From: Deinococcus yavapaiensis KR-236
GTDB lineage: Bacteria > Deinococcota > Deinococci > Deinococcales > Deinococcaceae
Reading direction: 5' to 3'
NCBI RefSeq assembly: GCF_003217515.1
Contig: NZ_QJSX01000004.1
Coordinates: forward strand, 248,001-312,000
Length of the DNA stretch: 64,000 nucleotides
The position numbers and the translations under genes were made by a program. Shown piece after piece: positions 16,555 to 27,914 of this stretch; the stretch's first letter is position 1, and each line of letters opens with the position of its first letter. Under the pieces are notes generated by a model that was given only the letters and a program-made list of their open reading frames with translations, did not search any database and was not told the DNA's origin.

Positions 16555-18070
16555 GATCGCTCCTTGAATCGGCCCGCAGGCCCGTGGCGTACTGAATGAC
16601 GGTTTGCTCGTCGAGGTCGTTGCCGCTGAGCTCGCCGACGATGCGCCCGCCGCGCATCACGAGCAGGCGGTGGCACAACCCGAGCAGTTCGGGCAGTTCG
16701 CTGGAGATCACGATGACGGCCTTGCCCGCTTGGGCGAGCTTGTGAACGAGGTGGTAGATGTCTCGCTTCGCGCCGACGTCCACGCCGCGTGTCGGCTCGT
16801 CGAGGATCACGACGTCCGGGTCTCGCTCCAAAATCTTGGCGAGGGCGAGCTTTTGCTGATTGCCGCCCGACAAGGACGCGGCCTTGACGTCGAGTCGGCT
16901 CGCGCGCACGTCGTACTCTTTCACGGCGCGCGTGAGAGCGGCGTCCTCGGCGCGTCGGTCCAGCAAAGGTCGGGCGTAACGCTCCAAGGTCATGAGCGTG
17001 AGGTTGGGGCGCAAGCCGAAGTCGACGTGCAACCCTTTGCCCTTGCGGTCCTCGCTGAGGTACACGATGCCTTGCCGAGCGGCGTCGATCGCCGAGCGCA
17101 CGCGTATGGGGCGGCCGTGCTTGCGAATGCTTCCCACCGTGGAGCGGCGCAAGCCCAAGAGGCCCTCGAACGCCTCGGTGCGTCCGCTACCGATGAGGCC
17201 CGCGAAGCCCAGGACTTCGCCGCGGCGTACCGTGAAGCCCACGTCGTCCGCCCAGCCGGGCACACCGAGGTGCTCGACTTGGAGCGCCTCCTCGTCCGAA
17301 GGCGCGTTGTGCCGGGGAAACATGTCGGCGAGTTCGCGCCCCACCATGAGGTTGGCCATCTCGTGCGTGGACAAGGTGCTGGCGGGCCGCGTCGCCACGA
17401 GCCGCCCGTCTCGCAAGACCGTCACGCTGTCGGAGACGCGCTTCACCTCGTCGAGCTTGTGCGAGATGTAGAGCATCGTCACGCCGGAGGCGCGCAGTTC
17501 GCTCATGACGCCGAACAGCACCTCCGTCTCTCCGGGCGTGAGGGCCGCCGTCGGCTCGTCCATCACGAGCAACGTCGCCGAACGCGAAAGGGCCTTGGCG
17601 ATTTCCAGAAGTTGTTTTTGCGGCACGCTCAGCTCTCGCACGCGCGTCCTCGGATCGACCGCGAGGCCGACGCGGTTCATGGCGTCCACGGCGCGGCGGT
17701 TCATCTCGGCGTCGTTCACGAGGAGCCCGCCGACTTCGTGACCCAAGAAGACGTTTTGGGCGACCGTGAGATCCTCGGCGAAGTTGAATTCCTGGTGGAT
17801 GAGGACGATGCCCTTGGCCTCGGCGTCACGGCTGCTCGTGAAGCGGACGCGCTCGCCGTCCACGACGACGTCTCCGGTCGTCGGCGAGTGGTAACCGCCG
17901 AGAATCTTCATGAGGGTGGACTTGCCCGCGCCGTTCTCGCCGATCAAGGCGTGGACTTCGCCGCGCGCCACGTCGAAGTTGACGTCGCGCAGCACGTCCA
18001 CGTCGCCGAAGCGCTTCGTGATGTGCGAGAACTCGACGTGCGTGGCGTGCGTTCGAGCCGGGCTCGTCAT
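16535..18070 (-). CDS. Sugar ABC transporter ATP-binding protein, twin domain (RbsA/XylG family)
   Basis: 511 residues with two ABC domains in one chain. The first has Walker A GENGAGKSTL near residue 40 and Walker B LLVMDEPTAAL. Its signature is the degenerate LSVPQKQ rather than LSGGQ. The second lacks a standard Walker A (GLIGSGRTEAFEG) but has SGGNQQK and VVILDEPTRGVD. This asymmetry is normal for the RbsA/XylG/MglA group. The ATG at 18070 overlaps the ROK repressor stop as ATGA. Confidence 0.95.
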   Translation of the reverse strand: MTSPARTHATHVEFSHITKRFGDVDVLRDVNFDVARGEVHALIGENGAGKSTLMKILGGYHSPTTGDVVVDGERVRFTSSRDAEAKGIVLIHQEFNFAEDLTVAQNVFLGHEVGGLLVNDAEMNRRAVDAMNRVGLAVDPRTRVRELSVPQKQLLEIAKALSRSATLLVMDEPTAALTPGETEVLFGVMSELRASGVTMLYISHKLDEVKRVSDSVTVLRDGRLVATRPASTLSTHEMANLMVGRELADMFPRHNAPSDEEALQVEHLGVPGWADDVGFTVRRGEVLGFAGLIGSGRTEAFEGLLGLRRSTVGSIRKHGRPIRVRSAIDAARQGIVYLSEDRKGKGLHVDFGLRPNLTLMTLERYARPLLDRRAEDAALTRAVKEYDVRASRLDVKAASLSGGNQQKLALAKILERDPDVVILDEPTRGVDVGAKRDIYHLVHKLAQAGKAVIVISSELPELLGLCHRLLVMRGGRIVGELSGNDLDEQTVIQYATGLRADSRSDHVHSHL

Positions 18071-19287
18071 AGCGACCTCGCCTTGGCGGCCTCGAGGGTG
18101 GAGTTGAGGGCCAAGACCCCCGCCCCGACCAGGCCGCCTCGATCGGGGATTCGCGACAAGCGCAGTTCGATGTGCCGCGTGGACAGCGCGAGCGAGCGTC
18201 CGTACACGCTTTGACGGATGGACGCGAGCCACAACGGACCCATGAGCGAGATGCCGCCCGTGAGGACGATGTGCGACGGGTTGAAGAAGTTCACGAGCGA
18301 AGCGAGCATGCGGCCCAGCAAGACGCCCGAGCGTTGAATGATCGCCGTGGCGACCATGTCGCCTTCCCGGCTCGCGCGCGCGACCTCCACGGGCGTGAGC
18401 GAACCGACGCTCTTGAGCAGTTCGGCGAGAACGGCACTTTCGCCGCTTTCGGCGGCGGCGCGCGCTTCTTTGGCGATGGCGGGACCCGCCGCCATCGCCT
18501 CGACGCAACCGACGTTGCCGCAGTGGCACACGGGCCCGAGCGGATCGACGCAGATGTGACCGACGTCTCCGGCGGCGCCGTCCGCGCCGCGGTAGATGCG
18601 GCCGCCGCAGACGATGCCGCAACCGATGCCCGTGCCGACCTTCACGACGAGGAAGTTCTCGGCGAAGCGCCGTCCCGCCCACAGCTCGCCGAGCGCGAGG
18701 ACGTTGACGTCGTTGTCGACGAAGACGGGCGCCCCGAGAATCGCGGCGAGGTCGTCCCGAATCGAGAAGCCTTCCCAGCCCGGCATGATGGGGGGATTGA
18801 CGAGCAGGCCGGAGTCGAAGGCGACGGGGCCGGGCACGCCCATTCCGACGGCGAGCACGTCGTCGGGCAACAAGGCGAGCCGCGCGAGCAAGGTCTTCAT
18901 GATCGCTTTGACGCGGGTCATGACGGGTCCGGGTCCGTGCCGCACGTCGGCCGCCTCGTGGTGGCTGGCGAGGGGCGTCATGTCGAGGCTCAGCACGGCG
19001 ACGTCGAGGCTGGTCGCGCCGAGGTCCACGGCGAGAAGCACGCCGAGGTCCGGGTGAAGCGTCAGCTGTTCGGAGCGGCGCCCGCCCGTGGATTCGCTCG
19101 GGCCGCTTTCGCGCACGAGGCCCGCCTCCAGCAGATTCGCGATGGCGGCGACGACCTTGCTTTTGGAAAAGCCCGTGCGCTCGACGAGAAAGCGGCGGGA
19201 AACTTGTCCTTCCCAGCTCACGGCGGACAGCAGGGCCGCCTCGGTCAAGCCCAACAGCCCGATGTGCGTGCGGATTCGTGGGGTCAC
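18067..19287 (-). CDS. ROK-family transcriptional repressor (XylR-like)
   Basis: 406 residues from GTG at 19287 with GGGAGGTG upstream. Residues about 10-70 hold a winged helix (VSRRFLVERTGFSKSKVVAAIANLL) and the rest a ROK sugar-sensing domain with the zinc/fingerprint motif CHCGNVGCVE near residue 255, and LAVDLGATSLDVAV as ATP-like loop. ROK/NagC/XylR proteins bind operators and release them upon sugar binding. It is the first gene of the pentose operon, so it probably regulates itself and the transport and catabolic genes; the likely binding sites are at 19386-19435. Confidence 0.93.
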   Translation of the reverse strand: MTPRIRTHIGLLGLTEAALLSAVSWEGQVSRRFLVERTGFSKSKVVAAIANLLEAGLVRESGPSESTGGRRSEQLTLHPDLGVLLAVDLGATSLDVAVLSLDMTPLASHHEAADVRHGPGPVMTRVKAIMKTLLARLALLPDDVLAVGMGVPGPVAFDSGLLVNPPIMPGWEGFSIRDDLAAILGAPVFVDNDVNVLALGELWAGRRFAENFLVVKVGTGIGCGIVCGGRIYRGADGAAGDVGHICVDPLGPVCHCGNVGCVEAMAAGPAIAKEARAAAESGESAVLAELLKSVGSLTPVEVARASREGDMVATAIIQRSGVLLGRMLASLVNFFNPSHIVLTGGISLMGPLWLASIRQSVYGRSLALSTRHIELRLSRIPDRGGLVGAGVLALNSTLEAAKARSL

Positions 19288-19352
19288 GGCACCTCCCGGA
19301 GATGAAGCCGAAGGAAAGTCGATCCTTCAGGCGTTTCTTGCTCGATGTCCGG

Positions 19353-19382
19353 AGTCTAAGCCCATCGACTTCAATCCGACAA
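19353..19382 (-). promoter_or_regulatory. Promoter of the pentose operon
   Basis: Minus strand TTGTCG (19382-19377), 18-base spacer, TAGACT (19358-19353). It leaves a leader of about 60 bases before the GTG of the ROK gene. The phased repeats begin four bases upstream of the -35. Confidence 0.55.
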
Positions 19383-19385
19383 GAC

Positions 19386-19435
19386 CGAACTTCGAACCGA
19401 AGTCGAACGAAGTTCGAGCGAAGTCACGCCGAAGC
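19386..19435. promoter_or_regulatory. Helically phased CGAAG repeats, probable operator cluster
   Basis: CGAAGT occurs at 19398, 19408 and 19419, and CGAAGC at 19430, so successive repeats start 10, 11 and 11 bases apart, one helical turn each. An inverted pair CGAACTTCG (19386-19394) and CGAAGTTCG (19408-19416) has centres 22 bases apart, two turns. It lies between the divergent pentose and nucleoside transport genes, next to the pentose promoter. The regulator is unproven; the ROK protein is the obvious candidate. Confidence 0.55.
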
Positions 19436-19489
19436 CGCTCGATTTCGTGAAGCAGGCACGTTCGTGTGAGAAACGCATCAGGCCGCAAC

Positions 19490-19519
19490 GCGACAGCGCT
19501 TATTTTTTCCCTGTATACT
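19490..19519 (+). promoter_or_regulatory. Promoter of the BMP-family binding protein
   Basis: GCGACA (19490-19495), 18-base spacer, TATACT (19514-19519). The predicted leader is about 70 bases and contains AGGAGG before the ATG. The rest of the 308-base gap back to the ROK gene holds the pentose promoter and repeats; nothing else was seen. Confidence 0.6.
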
Positions 19520-19595
19520 TCTTCGGGGTCGAAGGAAAGGTTCGTGAACGCGCTCGGCGCGACGATTTTCCACGACATCTCCAGGAGGACGTGCA

Positions 19596-20699
19596 ATGAA
19601 AAAAGTTCTGGCACTCGGGCTTCTGGCCCTCGGCGCTGTCGCGAGCGCGCAAACGCCTGTTCGCGTCGGAATCGCGTTCGATTCCGGCGGTAAGTTCGAT
19701 CGTTCGTTCAACCAGTCCGCGTGGGAAGGCTCCCAGCGCGCTGTGAAGGACCTCAAGGTCCAAGTGAACGACTTCCAGCCCACCGACCCCAGCCAAACCA
19801 TCCAAGGCGTTCGTTCCTTCGCGCAAAACGGCTTCGACCTCACGGTCGGCGTCGGCTTCGCCAACGAGTCGAGCATCACGGCGGTCGCCAAGGAAAACCC
19901 GAACCTCGCGTTCGGCCTCGTCGACTCCGAAAGCTCCGCGACGAACGTCGCCAGCCTGCTGTTCCAAGAAGAGCAAGGCAGTTACCTCGTCGGCTACCTC
20001 GCGGGCCTCAACACCTCCACGAACGTCGTCGGCTTCATCGGCGGCATGGACATCCCGCTGATCCACAAGTTCGAAGCGGGCTTCGCGGCGGGCGCCAAGG
20101 CGGCCAACAAGAACATCCGCGTCATCGCGCAGTACGTCGGCACGACGCCCGAAGCGTGGAACAACCCCGCGCGCGCCAAGGAAATCGCGTCGAGCATGAA
20201 GTCGCGCGGCGCCGACGTCATCTTCCACGCGTCCGGCGCGTCGGGCAACGGCTTGATCGACTACGTGAAGCAAACGCAGTGCATCAAGGCCACGGACTTG
20301 CCCAAGGGCGTGACGTTCCGCAACAACACCTTCGCGAACGTCCGCAAGAGCGCTTCGTACACGAAGGCCTGCGCTGGCAACACGCGTCCGTTGTTCTTCA
20401 TCGGCGTCGACTCCAACCAAAACCGCCTCGGTGACTACGACAACAACCCGGCGACGCTGAACCACGGCCTGACCTCCATGCTCAAGCGCGTGGACAACGC
20501 CGTGTACGCGCTCATCCGCGACGTGTCGCAGAACAAGTTCAAGGGTGGCGTGCGCCGCTTCGGCCTCGCGCAAAACGGCGTGGGCTTCGCCCTCGACCAG
20601 TACAACCGCGCCTTGATCTCCAACGCGCAGGAAAAGCGCCTCGAGGAAGTGCGTCAAGCGATCATCGCGGGCCGCATCAAGGTCCCGACCGACCGCTGA
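19596..20699 (+). CDS. BMP-family nucleoside ABC transporter substrate-binding protein
   Basis: 367 residues with a signal peptide (VLALGLLALGAVASAQT) and a PnrA/BMP-type fold: RVGIAFDSGGKFDRSFNQSAWEG, DLTVGVGFANESSI, GFIGGMDIPLIHKFEAGFAAGAK, FHASGASGNGLIDYV and FFIGVDSNQN. It should bind purine or other nucleosides outside the membrane; Asp and Asn in DSGGKFDRSFN and the aromatic side chains fit that group. An ATP-binding subunit lies 1 kb downstream and a purine-nucleoside phosphorylase beyond it, giving an uptake and salvage theme. A strong terminator isolates this gene from them. Confidence 0.93.
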   Translation: MKKVLALGLLALGAVASAQTPVRVGIAFDSGGKFDRSFNQSAWEGSQRAVKDLKVQVNDFQPTDPSQTIQGVRSFAQNGFDLTVGVGFANESSITAVAKENPNLAFGLVDSESSATNVASLLFQEEQGSYLVGYLAGLNTSTNVVGFIGGMDIPLIHKFEAGFAAGAKAANKNIRVIAQYVGTTPEAWNNPARAKEIASSMKSRGADVIFHASGASGNGLIDYVKQTQCIKATDLPKGVTFRNNTFANVRKSASYTKACAGNTRPLFFIGVDSNQNRLGDYDNNPATLNHGLTSMLKRVDNAVYALIRDVSQNKFKGGVRRFGLAQNGVGFALDQYNRALISNAQEKRLEEVRQAIIAGRIKVPTDR

Positions 20700-20715
20700 T
20701 CCTCGCCCATCAACG

Positions 20716-20750
20716 AAAACACCCCGCCGCTCGGCGGGGTGTTTTCTGTT
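20716..20750. terminator. Bidirectional terminator between convergent genes
   Basis: Perfect 13-base stem AAAACACCCCGCC / GGCGGGGTGTTTT with a GCTC loop; T-runs occur on both strands. It serves the BMP gene and probably the convergent PAP2 gene, whose stop is at 20760. Confidence 0.9.
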
Positions 20751-20759
20751 TTCAAGCGC

Positions 20760-21599
20760 TCAGTTCAAGACCGCGCGCGGCTCGGCCCGCTTGAGGCGCA
20801 GCAACCTCGGCACGCCTTCCGTCGCGATCAAGACGAGCGCCATGTACCGCACGGCCTCCACGAGACCGAGGTGCCGAATGCTCTCGGGAATGACGCGAAA
20901 CGCGAAGTACACCGCGAAGACGAGCGCGATGCCCACGATCGTTCCGACAAGGCGCATGCCGAGGTTCCTGTGGCCTTCGAAGGTGCTGCGCGTCAGCCAA
21001 AAGCCGGAAAGCAAGCCCATGCTCATCGACATGTACGCCACCGACGAGAACACGGTCGCGGCAACCAACGCCACGATCGGCACGACGAAACGCCACGCGC
21101 CCTCCGCCTTCGGCACGCCGACGCGCGCGAGCAAGGCCACGAAGATCGCGCCGATCAGCACGCCGCCCACGATGTCCGACAGGAAGTGCACGCCCAGCAC
21201 GACGCGCGACAAGGCGATCAAAAGCACGAGCACCGCCGCCACGCCCCAGAAGACGCGGTTGCGAGCGGCGAGCGCCATCGATCCCCAAATCGTCGCGCTG
21301 ATTTGCGCGTGTCCGCTCGGAAACCCCGGCCCGCCCGCCGTGTCCTTCGCGGCGTCCGAAGCGATGCTCGCGTCCACCTGAAAGGGGCGCGGCTCGTCGA
21401 GCACCGTCTTGAGCAGGCCGTTCGTGAACAGCGACAGCGAAAACCACACGCCGAAGTCGCGTGCGCCGCGCGGATTCACGAAGAAGATGTAGACCCCCAT
21501 CAAGACGATGAAGGCGTAATCCGAGCCGAACTGCGTCAAAGCGAGCCAGAAGGACTCCGGTCCGCCGAGCGCATCATGAAGTGCTCTCACGATGTCCAT
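20760..21599 (-). CDS. PAP2-family membrane phosphatase
   Basis: 279 residues with about seven membrane segments. The three phosphatase motifs are present: KTVLDEPRP near residue 65, FPSGHAQ near residue 94, and SRVVLGVHFLSD near residue 130, so the active-site His and Arg residues are intact. Such enzymes dephosphorylate phosphatidic acid, undecaprenyl pyrophosphate or similar lipids at the outer face of the membrane. A C-terminal extension of about 120 residues adds more hydrophobic segments, longer than minimal PAP2 proteins. It diverges from the ABC ATPase gene and is unrelated to the nucleoside theme around it. Confidence 0.9.
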   Translation of the reverse strand: MDIVRALHDALGGPESFWLALTQFGSDYAFIVLMGVYIFFVNPRGARDFGVWFSLSLFTNGLLKTVLDEPRPFQVDASIASDAAKDTAGGPGFPSGHAQISATIWGSMALAARNRVFWGVAAVLVLLIALSRVVLGVHFLSDIVGGVLIGAIFVALLARVGVPKAEGAWRFVVPIVALVAATVFSSVAYMSMSMGLLSGFWLTRSTFEGHRNLGMRLVGTIVGIALVFAVYFAFRVIPESIRHLGLVEAVRYMALVLIATEGVPRLLRLKRAEPRAVLN

Positions 21600-21660
21600 A
21601 AAGATTATTGTGCCAAACTCTCGGGCGCTGCGGAGCAGAACGAGCGCGGCGAAGCACCCC

Positions 21661-21669
21661 TGCTACACT
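21661..21669 (+). promoter_or_regulatory. Extended -10 promoter, leaderless
   Basis: TGC followed by TACACT (21664-21669), six bases before the ATG at 21676. The TGn extension explains the lack of a -35 box. Confidence 0.65.
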
Positions 21670-21675
21670 ACGGCC

Positions 21676-23235
<1,560 letters not shown>

Positions 23236-23253
23236 CTGCCACCGCTCCGCGAA

Positions 23254-23278
23254 GCCCCCGTCAGGGGGCCTTTCGTTT
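23254..23278 (+). terminator. Terminator of the ABC ATPase gene
   Basis: GCCCCC / GGGGGC six-base stem with a GTCA loop followed by CTTTCGTTT. The next gene's -10 box starts at its last base. Confidence 0.7.
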
Positions 23279-23291
23279 AGGATGTTTGTCT

Positions 23292-23999
23292 ATGAGTGTT
23301 CACCTCTCCGCCCAGCCGGGCCAAATTGCCGAAACCGTCCTCATGCCGGGCGATCCGCTGCGCGCCAAGTACATCGCCGAGACGTTTCTGGAGGACGCCG
23401 AGTTGTACAACGAGGTGCGCGGAATGCTGGGGTACACCGGCACGTACAAAGGCAGACGCGTCTCGGTGCAAGGCAGCGGGATGGGCATTCCGAGCATTTC
23501 CATCTACGCCTCCGAGCTCATCACGCAGTACGGCGTGAAGACCCTCGTGCGTGTCGGTACGTGCGGCGCGTACCAAGAAAACGTGCGCGTGCGCGACCTC
23601 GTGCTCGCCCAAGCCGCCTGCACGGACTCGGCCATCAACAACGTGCGCTTTCCCGGCAAGACCTTCGCGCCGATCGCCGACTTCGAACTCTTGCTGCGCG
23701 CCTATCAAGTCGCGCGAGAGCGCGGCTTCACGACGCACGTCGGCAACATCTTGTCGAGCGACACCTTCTACCACGACGATCCTCAGCAGTTTCAGCAGTG
23801 GGCGCGGTTCGGGGTGCTCGCCGTGGAAATGGAGGCGGCGGGCCTGTACACCCTCGCCGCGAAGTACGGCGTTCGCGCCCTCACGGTCCTGACGGTCAGC
23901 GATCACCTCGTCACGCGCGAGGAAACGACCGCGCAAGAGCGCCAAACGTCGTTCGGCGCGATGGTGCAAGTCGCGCTCGACGCGGCGCTCGGCCTCTAA
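23292..23999 (+). CDS. deoD: Purine-nucleoside phosphorylase, DeoD type
   Basis: 235 residues, the normal length for the hexameric trimeric-unrelated NP-I enzymes. It splits purine nucleosides with phosphate into base and ribose 1-phosphate. Motifs: VLMPGDPLRAKYIAE with the phosphate-binding Gly-Asp-Arg, RVGTCGAY near residue 85, and VEMEAAGLY near residue 180, plus Asp in TVSDHL for the 6-position of the purine. TAGGAT lies eight bases before the ATG, so the transcript may be leaderless. It joins the nucleoside uptake genes in function. Confidence 0.95.
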   Translation: MSVHLSAQPGQIAETVLMPGDPLRAKYIAETFLEDAELYNEVRGMLGYTGTYKGRRVSVQGSGMGIPSISIYASELITQYGVKTLVRVGTCGAYQENVRVRDLVLAQAACTDSAINNVRFPGKTFAPIADFELLLRAYQVARERGFTTHVGNILSSDTFYHDDPQQFQQWARFGVLAVEMEAAGLYTLAAKYGVRALTVLTVSDHLVTREETTAQERQTSFGAMVQVALDAALGL

Positions 24000-24014
24000 G
24001 CTCGGCGGGAGGTG

Positions 24015-24020
24015 TACGCT
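24015..24020 (+). promoter_or_regulatory. -10 box, leaderless promoter
   Basis: TACGCT six bases before the ATG at 24027. A GGGAGG just upstream is too far from this ATG to be a standard ribosome site and would be upstream of the transcript start. Confidence 0.45.
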
Positions 24021-24026
24021 CGAAGC

Positions 24027-24752
24027 ATGAGCTCGCTGTTGCTCCTGACCGCGCTCGTCGCCGCGCAACCGTCCCTCCCCCGGGTAACCGTGGACGCTCG
24101 ACCGCTTGTAGTGACGGCGACCGTTCGAGAACTTCCGGCTCGGCCCGTGGAGGAAGGGCCGGAGTTCTATCCGCCGCGCCGCGTCCGCGTGACGTTCGGC
24201 CCGCAGCAAGATTGGCGCGAGCTGAACGTGTACCCCGTGGCGGCGTTGCTCGCGCAGTACCCGGATTCTCGCGACCGCGTGCGCGGCCAGATCGACGCGC
24301 TGAAAGGATTGCTGCGCCAACGCGCCGCACCGAACGCCGTTCGCGGCGAGTGGCCGTTCCTGCCGCTCGCGTTCGCCGCGCAAGTTCTGGCGGCGAGCGT
24401 GAGGTACGTGGATTTCGACGGCGGACGCGGCGTGCGCTACCTTGTCGCGTACCGTCAAGACGCGGCGCCCCTGTCGCGTGACGACGTGTACTACACCTTC
24501 CAGGGCCTCACGAACGACGGACGGCACTACGTTTCGTTCGTGTACCCGGCGTCGCTCGCCGAGTTGCCGAAGGATGCGTTCGCCCCGGCGAACAAGTCGG
24601 TGATGGACGCACTCGCCTCGGGCGACGCGCAGCGAGCGAAGACGACGTGGGAAGCGTACTTGTCGCGCATGAAGCGGCAACTCGACGGCTTGACGAACGA
24701 CGCGCGCCTCACGCGGCTCGACACGGTCGTGAAGTCCTTGCTGATTCGCTGA
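24027..24752 (+). CDS. Secreted protein of unknown function
   Basis: 241 residues beginning with a short signal peptide (SSLLLLTALVAAQPS). The mature part has proline-rich and aromatic segments (GPEFYPPRRVRVTF), a predicted helical middle and a beta-rich core YVDFDGGRGVRYLVAYRQD and DDVYYTFQGLTNDGRHYVSF. No catalytic motif was recognised. It resembles export-type lipoprotein-free proteins that read out as a single globular domain. A GTG at 24012 is an alternative start, less consistent with the promoter. It ends at a strong bidirectional hairpin. Confidence 0.75.
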   Translation: MSSLLLLTALVAAQPSLPRVTVDARPLVVTATVRELPARPVEEGPEFYPPRRVRVTFGPQQDWRELNVYPVAALLAQYPDSRDRVRGQIDALKGLLRQRAAPNAVRGEWPFLPLAFAAQVLAASVRYVDFDGGRGVRYLVAYRQDAAPLSRDDVYYTFQGLTNDGRHYVSFVYPASLAELPKDAFAPANKSVMDALASGDAQRAKTTWEAYLSRMKRQLDGLTNDARLTRLDTVVKSLLIR

Positions 24753-24757
24753 AGCGC

Positions 24758-24800
24758 GCGAGCGAGGGGAGGGCCGTTTAGCGGCCCTCCCCTCGCTCGC
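24758..24800. terminator. Long perfect hairpin, bidirectional terminator
   Basis: A perfect 19-base stem with a five-base loop (TTTAG) fills the gap between two convergent genes (stops at 24752 and 24813). T-runs are short (CTCTCTT on the plus strand), but stem stability is very high. Confidence 0.8.
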
Positions 24801-24812
24801 CTCTCTTCGATT

Positions 24813-25600
24813 TCAGCGCGCGCAGCCCGCCAGAATCTCCTGCGCGAGCGGACCCACGCCATCAGGGGTGAGGGCGGCCGTGACGAGCGCGCTTCCCACG
24901 ACGACGCCGTCGGCGACTTTTGCGACGGCGTTCGCGCTGCCTCGGTCGCCGACGCCGAAGCCGACGGCGATGGGATGCGAGGTGTGCTCGCGGGCGAGGG
25001 CGAGCAGGCGGGGCACCTCGTGAAGGGCGCTTCCGGTGCGCGCGCCCGTGACGCCCGTCACGGACACGGCGTACAAGAAGCTGGTCGTCGCTTCCGACAC
25101 GAGGCGAATACGCTCGGGCGTGCTCGTCGGGGCGATCAGGAAGGTCAGCTTGAGATCGAAGCGCGCCGCGAGGTCGCGCAAGCTCTCGGCCTCGTCGGGC
25201 GGCAAGTCGGGCAGAATCAAGCCGTCGAGGCCCGCCGCGACGGCGTCCTTCACGAAGCGCTCCTCGCCCCACGCGAGGATGGGGTTGTAGTACGTCATGA
25301 GGACGAGCGGCTTGTCGGTACGCTCGCGCAACTTGCGAACGGCGTCGAACGTGCGGCGAATCGTCGCGCCGTTGCGCAGCGCGAGTTCCGACGCCTTTTG
25401 GATCGTCGGGCCGTCACCGAGCGGATCGCTGTACGGCAAGCCCACCTCGAGCAGGTCGGCGAAGCGCAGAAGCTCGGCCGCGTGAAGCTGGAACTCCTCG
25501 GCCGTCGGGTAGTCGGCGGGCAGGTAGCCGATGAAGGCGGCGCGGCCCTCGGACTCGGCGCGGTGAAAGGCATCGTGGATGCGGCTTTTCGTCATGATGG

Positions 25601-25604
<4 letters not shown>
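24813..25604 (-). CDS. trpA: Tryptophan synthase alpha chain
   Basis: 263 residues. It cleaves indole-3-glycerol phosphate and passes indole to TrpB. Catalytic Glu53 and Asp60 lie in LLEVGLPYSDPLGDGP, with the phosphate-binding GFGVGD near residue 212. The ATG at 25604 overlaps the trpB stop as ATGA; a second ATG three codons in is possible. TrpA and TrpB act as an alpha2-beta2 channel complex, so coupling fits. Other trp genes are not in the window. Confidence 0.97.
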
Positions 25605-26825
<1,221 letters not shown>

Positions 26826-26839
<14 letters not shown>

Positions 26840-27740
26840 CTGTGCTTCCAGGGTAGTGCGAACGGGTGTTAGGCGAAGCTTGATTTTTAGACAAATTGTC
26901 TAAGTAGCGTCGCCAACATTCCAGGAGGTCGGAGGGAAGAACGTCGTCCGGAACGCGCCAACCCATCGACGCGGCGAGGAACGAGAGCAGGCGGGAAGGC
27001 TGCTCCCCTGCCTCGCGAAGCGCCGTCACCGACGGCGCGCCGCCGCGCTTGGCGAGTCGCTCGCCGAAGGCGTCTTTCAGCAAGGGAACGTGCAGGTACC
27101 GAGGCGTGGGGAGGTTCAGGGCGCCTTGCAGGGCAACGTGACGCGGCGTGCTGAGCCACAAGTCCTCGCCGCGCACGACGTCCGTGACGCCCGTCAGCGC
27201 GTCGTCCACGACGACCGCGAGATGATAGGCGAAAGCCCCGTCCGAGCGCAAGAGCACGAAGTCTCCGACCTCCCGCGCCAGGTCTTGACACAGCGTTCCG
27301 AGGCGAAGGTCGTGCGCGCAAGCCGTTTCGTTCGGCGCCCGCCAGCGCACGGCACCGCTTAACACGTCCTTGGCGCGGCACGTGCCGGGGTACACGAGTT
27401 CCGCTCCGTGCGGCGCGCTCACCGCCTCGGCGATCTGCTTGCGGGTGCAGTCGCAGCGATACGTCTCGAGACGGCGAAGCGCGTCCTCGTAGAGGTCGCG
27501 CCGCTCGCTTTGCGTGAACTCCTCGTCCCAATCGAGGCCCAGCCACGTCAAGTCTCGCCGAATGCCGTCGTACGCCCAGGAGCGCACGCGGCCCGTGTCG
27601 AGGTCCTCGAAGCGCAGAAGGTGCCGCCCGCCAAGCGAACGAGAATGCAGCCAGGCGAACAAGGCCGTGCGAGCGTTGCCGAGGTGCATGGCGCCCGTCG
27701 GCGAGGGGGCGAAACGGCCGATCACGGTCGAGCCGGACAC
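26826..27740 (-). CDS. gluQ: Glutamyl-Q tRNA(Asp) synthetase
   Basis: 304 residues, a truncated GluRS lacking the anticodon-binding domain. It attaches glutamate to queuosine in the tRNA(Asp) anticodon. The HIGH-like motif is MHLGNA within RFAPSPTGAMHLG, the zinc-site cysteines occur in YRCDCTRKQ and GTC, and the KMSKS-like signal is degenerate (GERLAKRGG). GTG at 27740 is chosen as start because TACACT lies six bases upstream; a second GTG at 27725 is possible. The 3' end overlaps trpB and its promoter. Confidence 0.93.
26866..26903 (-). promoter_or_regulatory. Candidate trpBA promoter and 17-base operator inside gluQ
   Basis: The palindrome TTAGACAAATTGTCTAA (26887-26903) has seven-base arms. 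Its gene-proximal arm supplies a -35 TTGTCT (26894-26889); 17 bases on lies TAACAC (26871-26866) as -10. A protein on the palindrome would cover the -35 of trpBA. No known Trp regulator box was recognised. Confidence 0.5.
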
Positions 27741-27746
27741 GCGGAA

Positions 27747-27752
27747 AGTGTA
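27747..27752 (-). promoter_or_regulatory. -10 box of gluQ, leaderless
   Basis: TACACT on the minus strand, six bases before the GTG at 27740. Confidence 0.6.
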
Positions 27753-27890
27753 GCGCGCCGAGGAGCGACCGTGGAAGTCGCTATCATCCCGAGCCCGGCG
27801 TGTCGTCCGACGGCGACCTCTTCCCGACGAACGTCGGGGCGAAGTCGCCTCGTCGCACTTGGAGAGCGCGGCCATGCCCGTCATGGATGT

Positions 27891-27904
27891 CGTGCCGCGG
27901 CACG
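27891..27904. promoter_or_regulatory. Perfect 14-base palindrome, candidate operator
   Basis: CGTGCCGCGGCACG, 10 bases upstream of the -35 box of the FAD-protein promoter, in the 275-base gap between gluQ and that gene. Shape and centre resemble LacI-type half-site symmetry, but no regulator gene of that kind is nearby. Confidence 0.45.
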
Positions 27905-27914
27905 CGTGGGCGGC

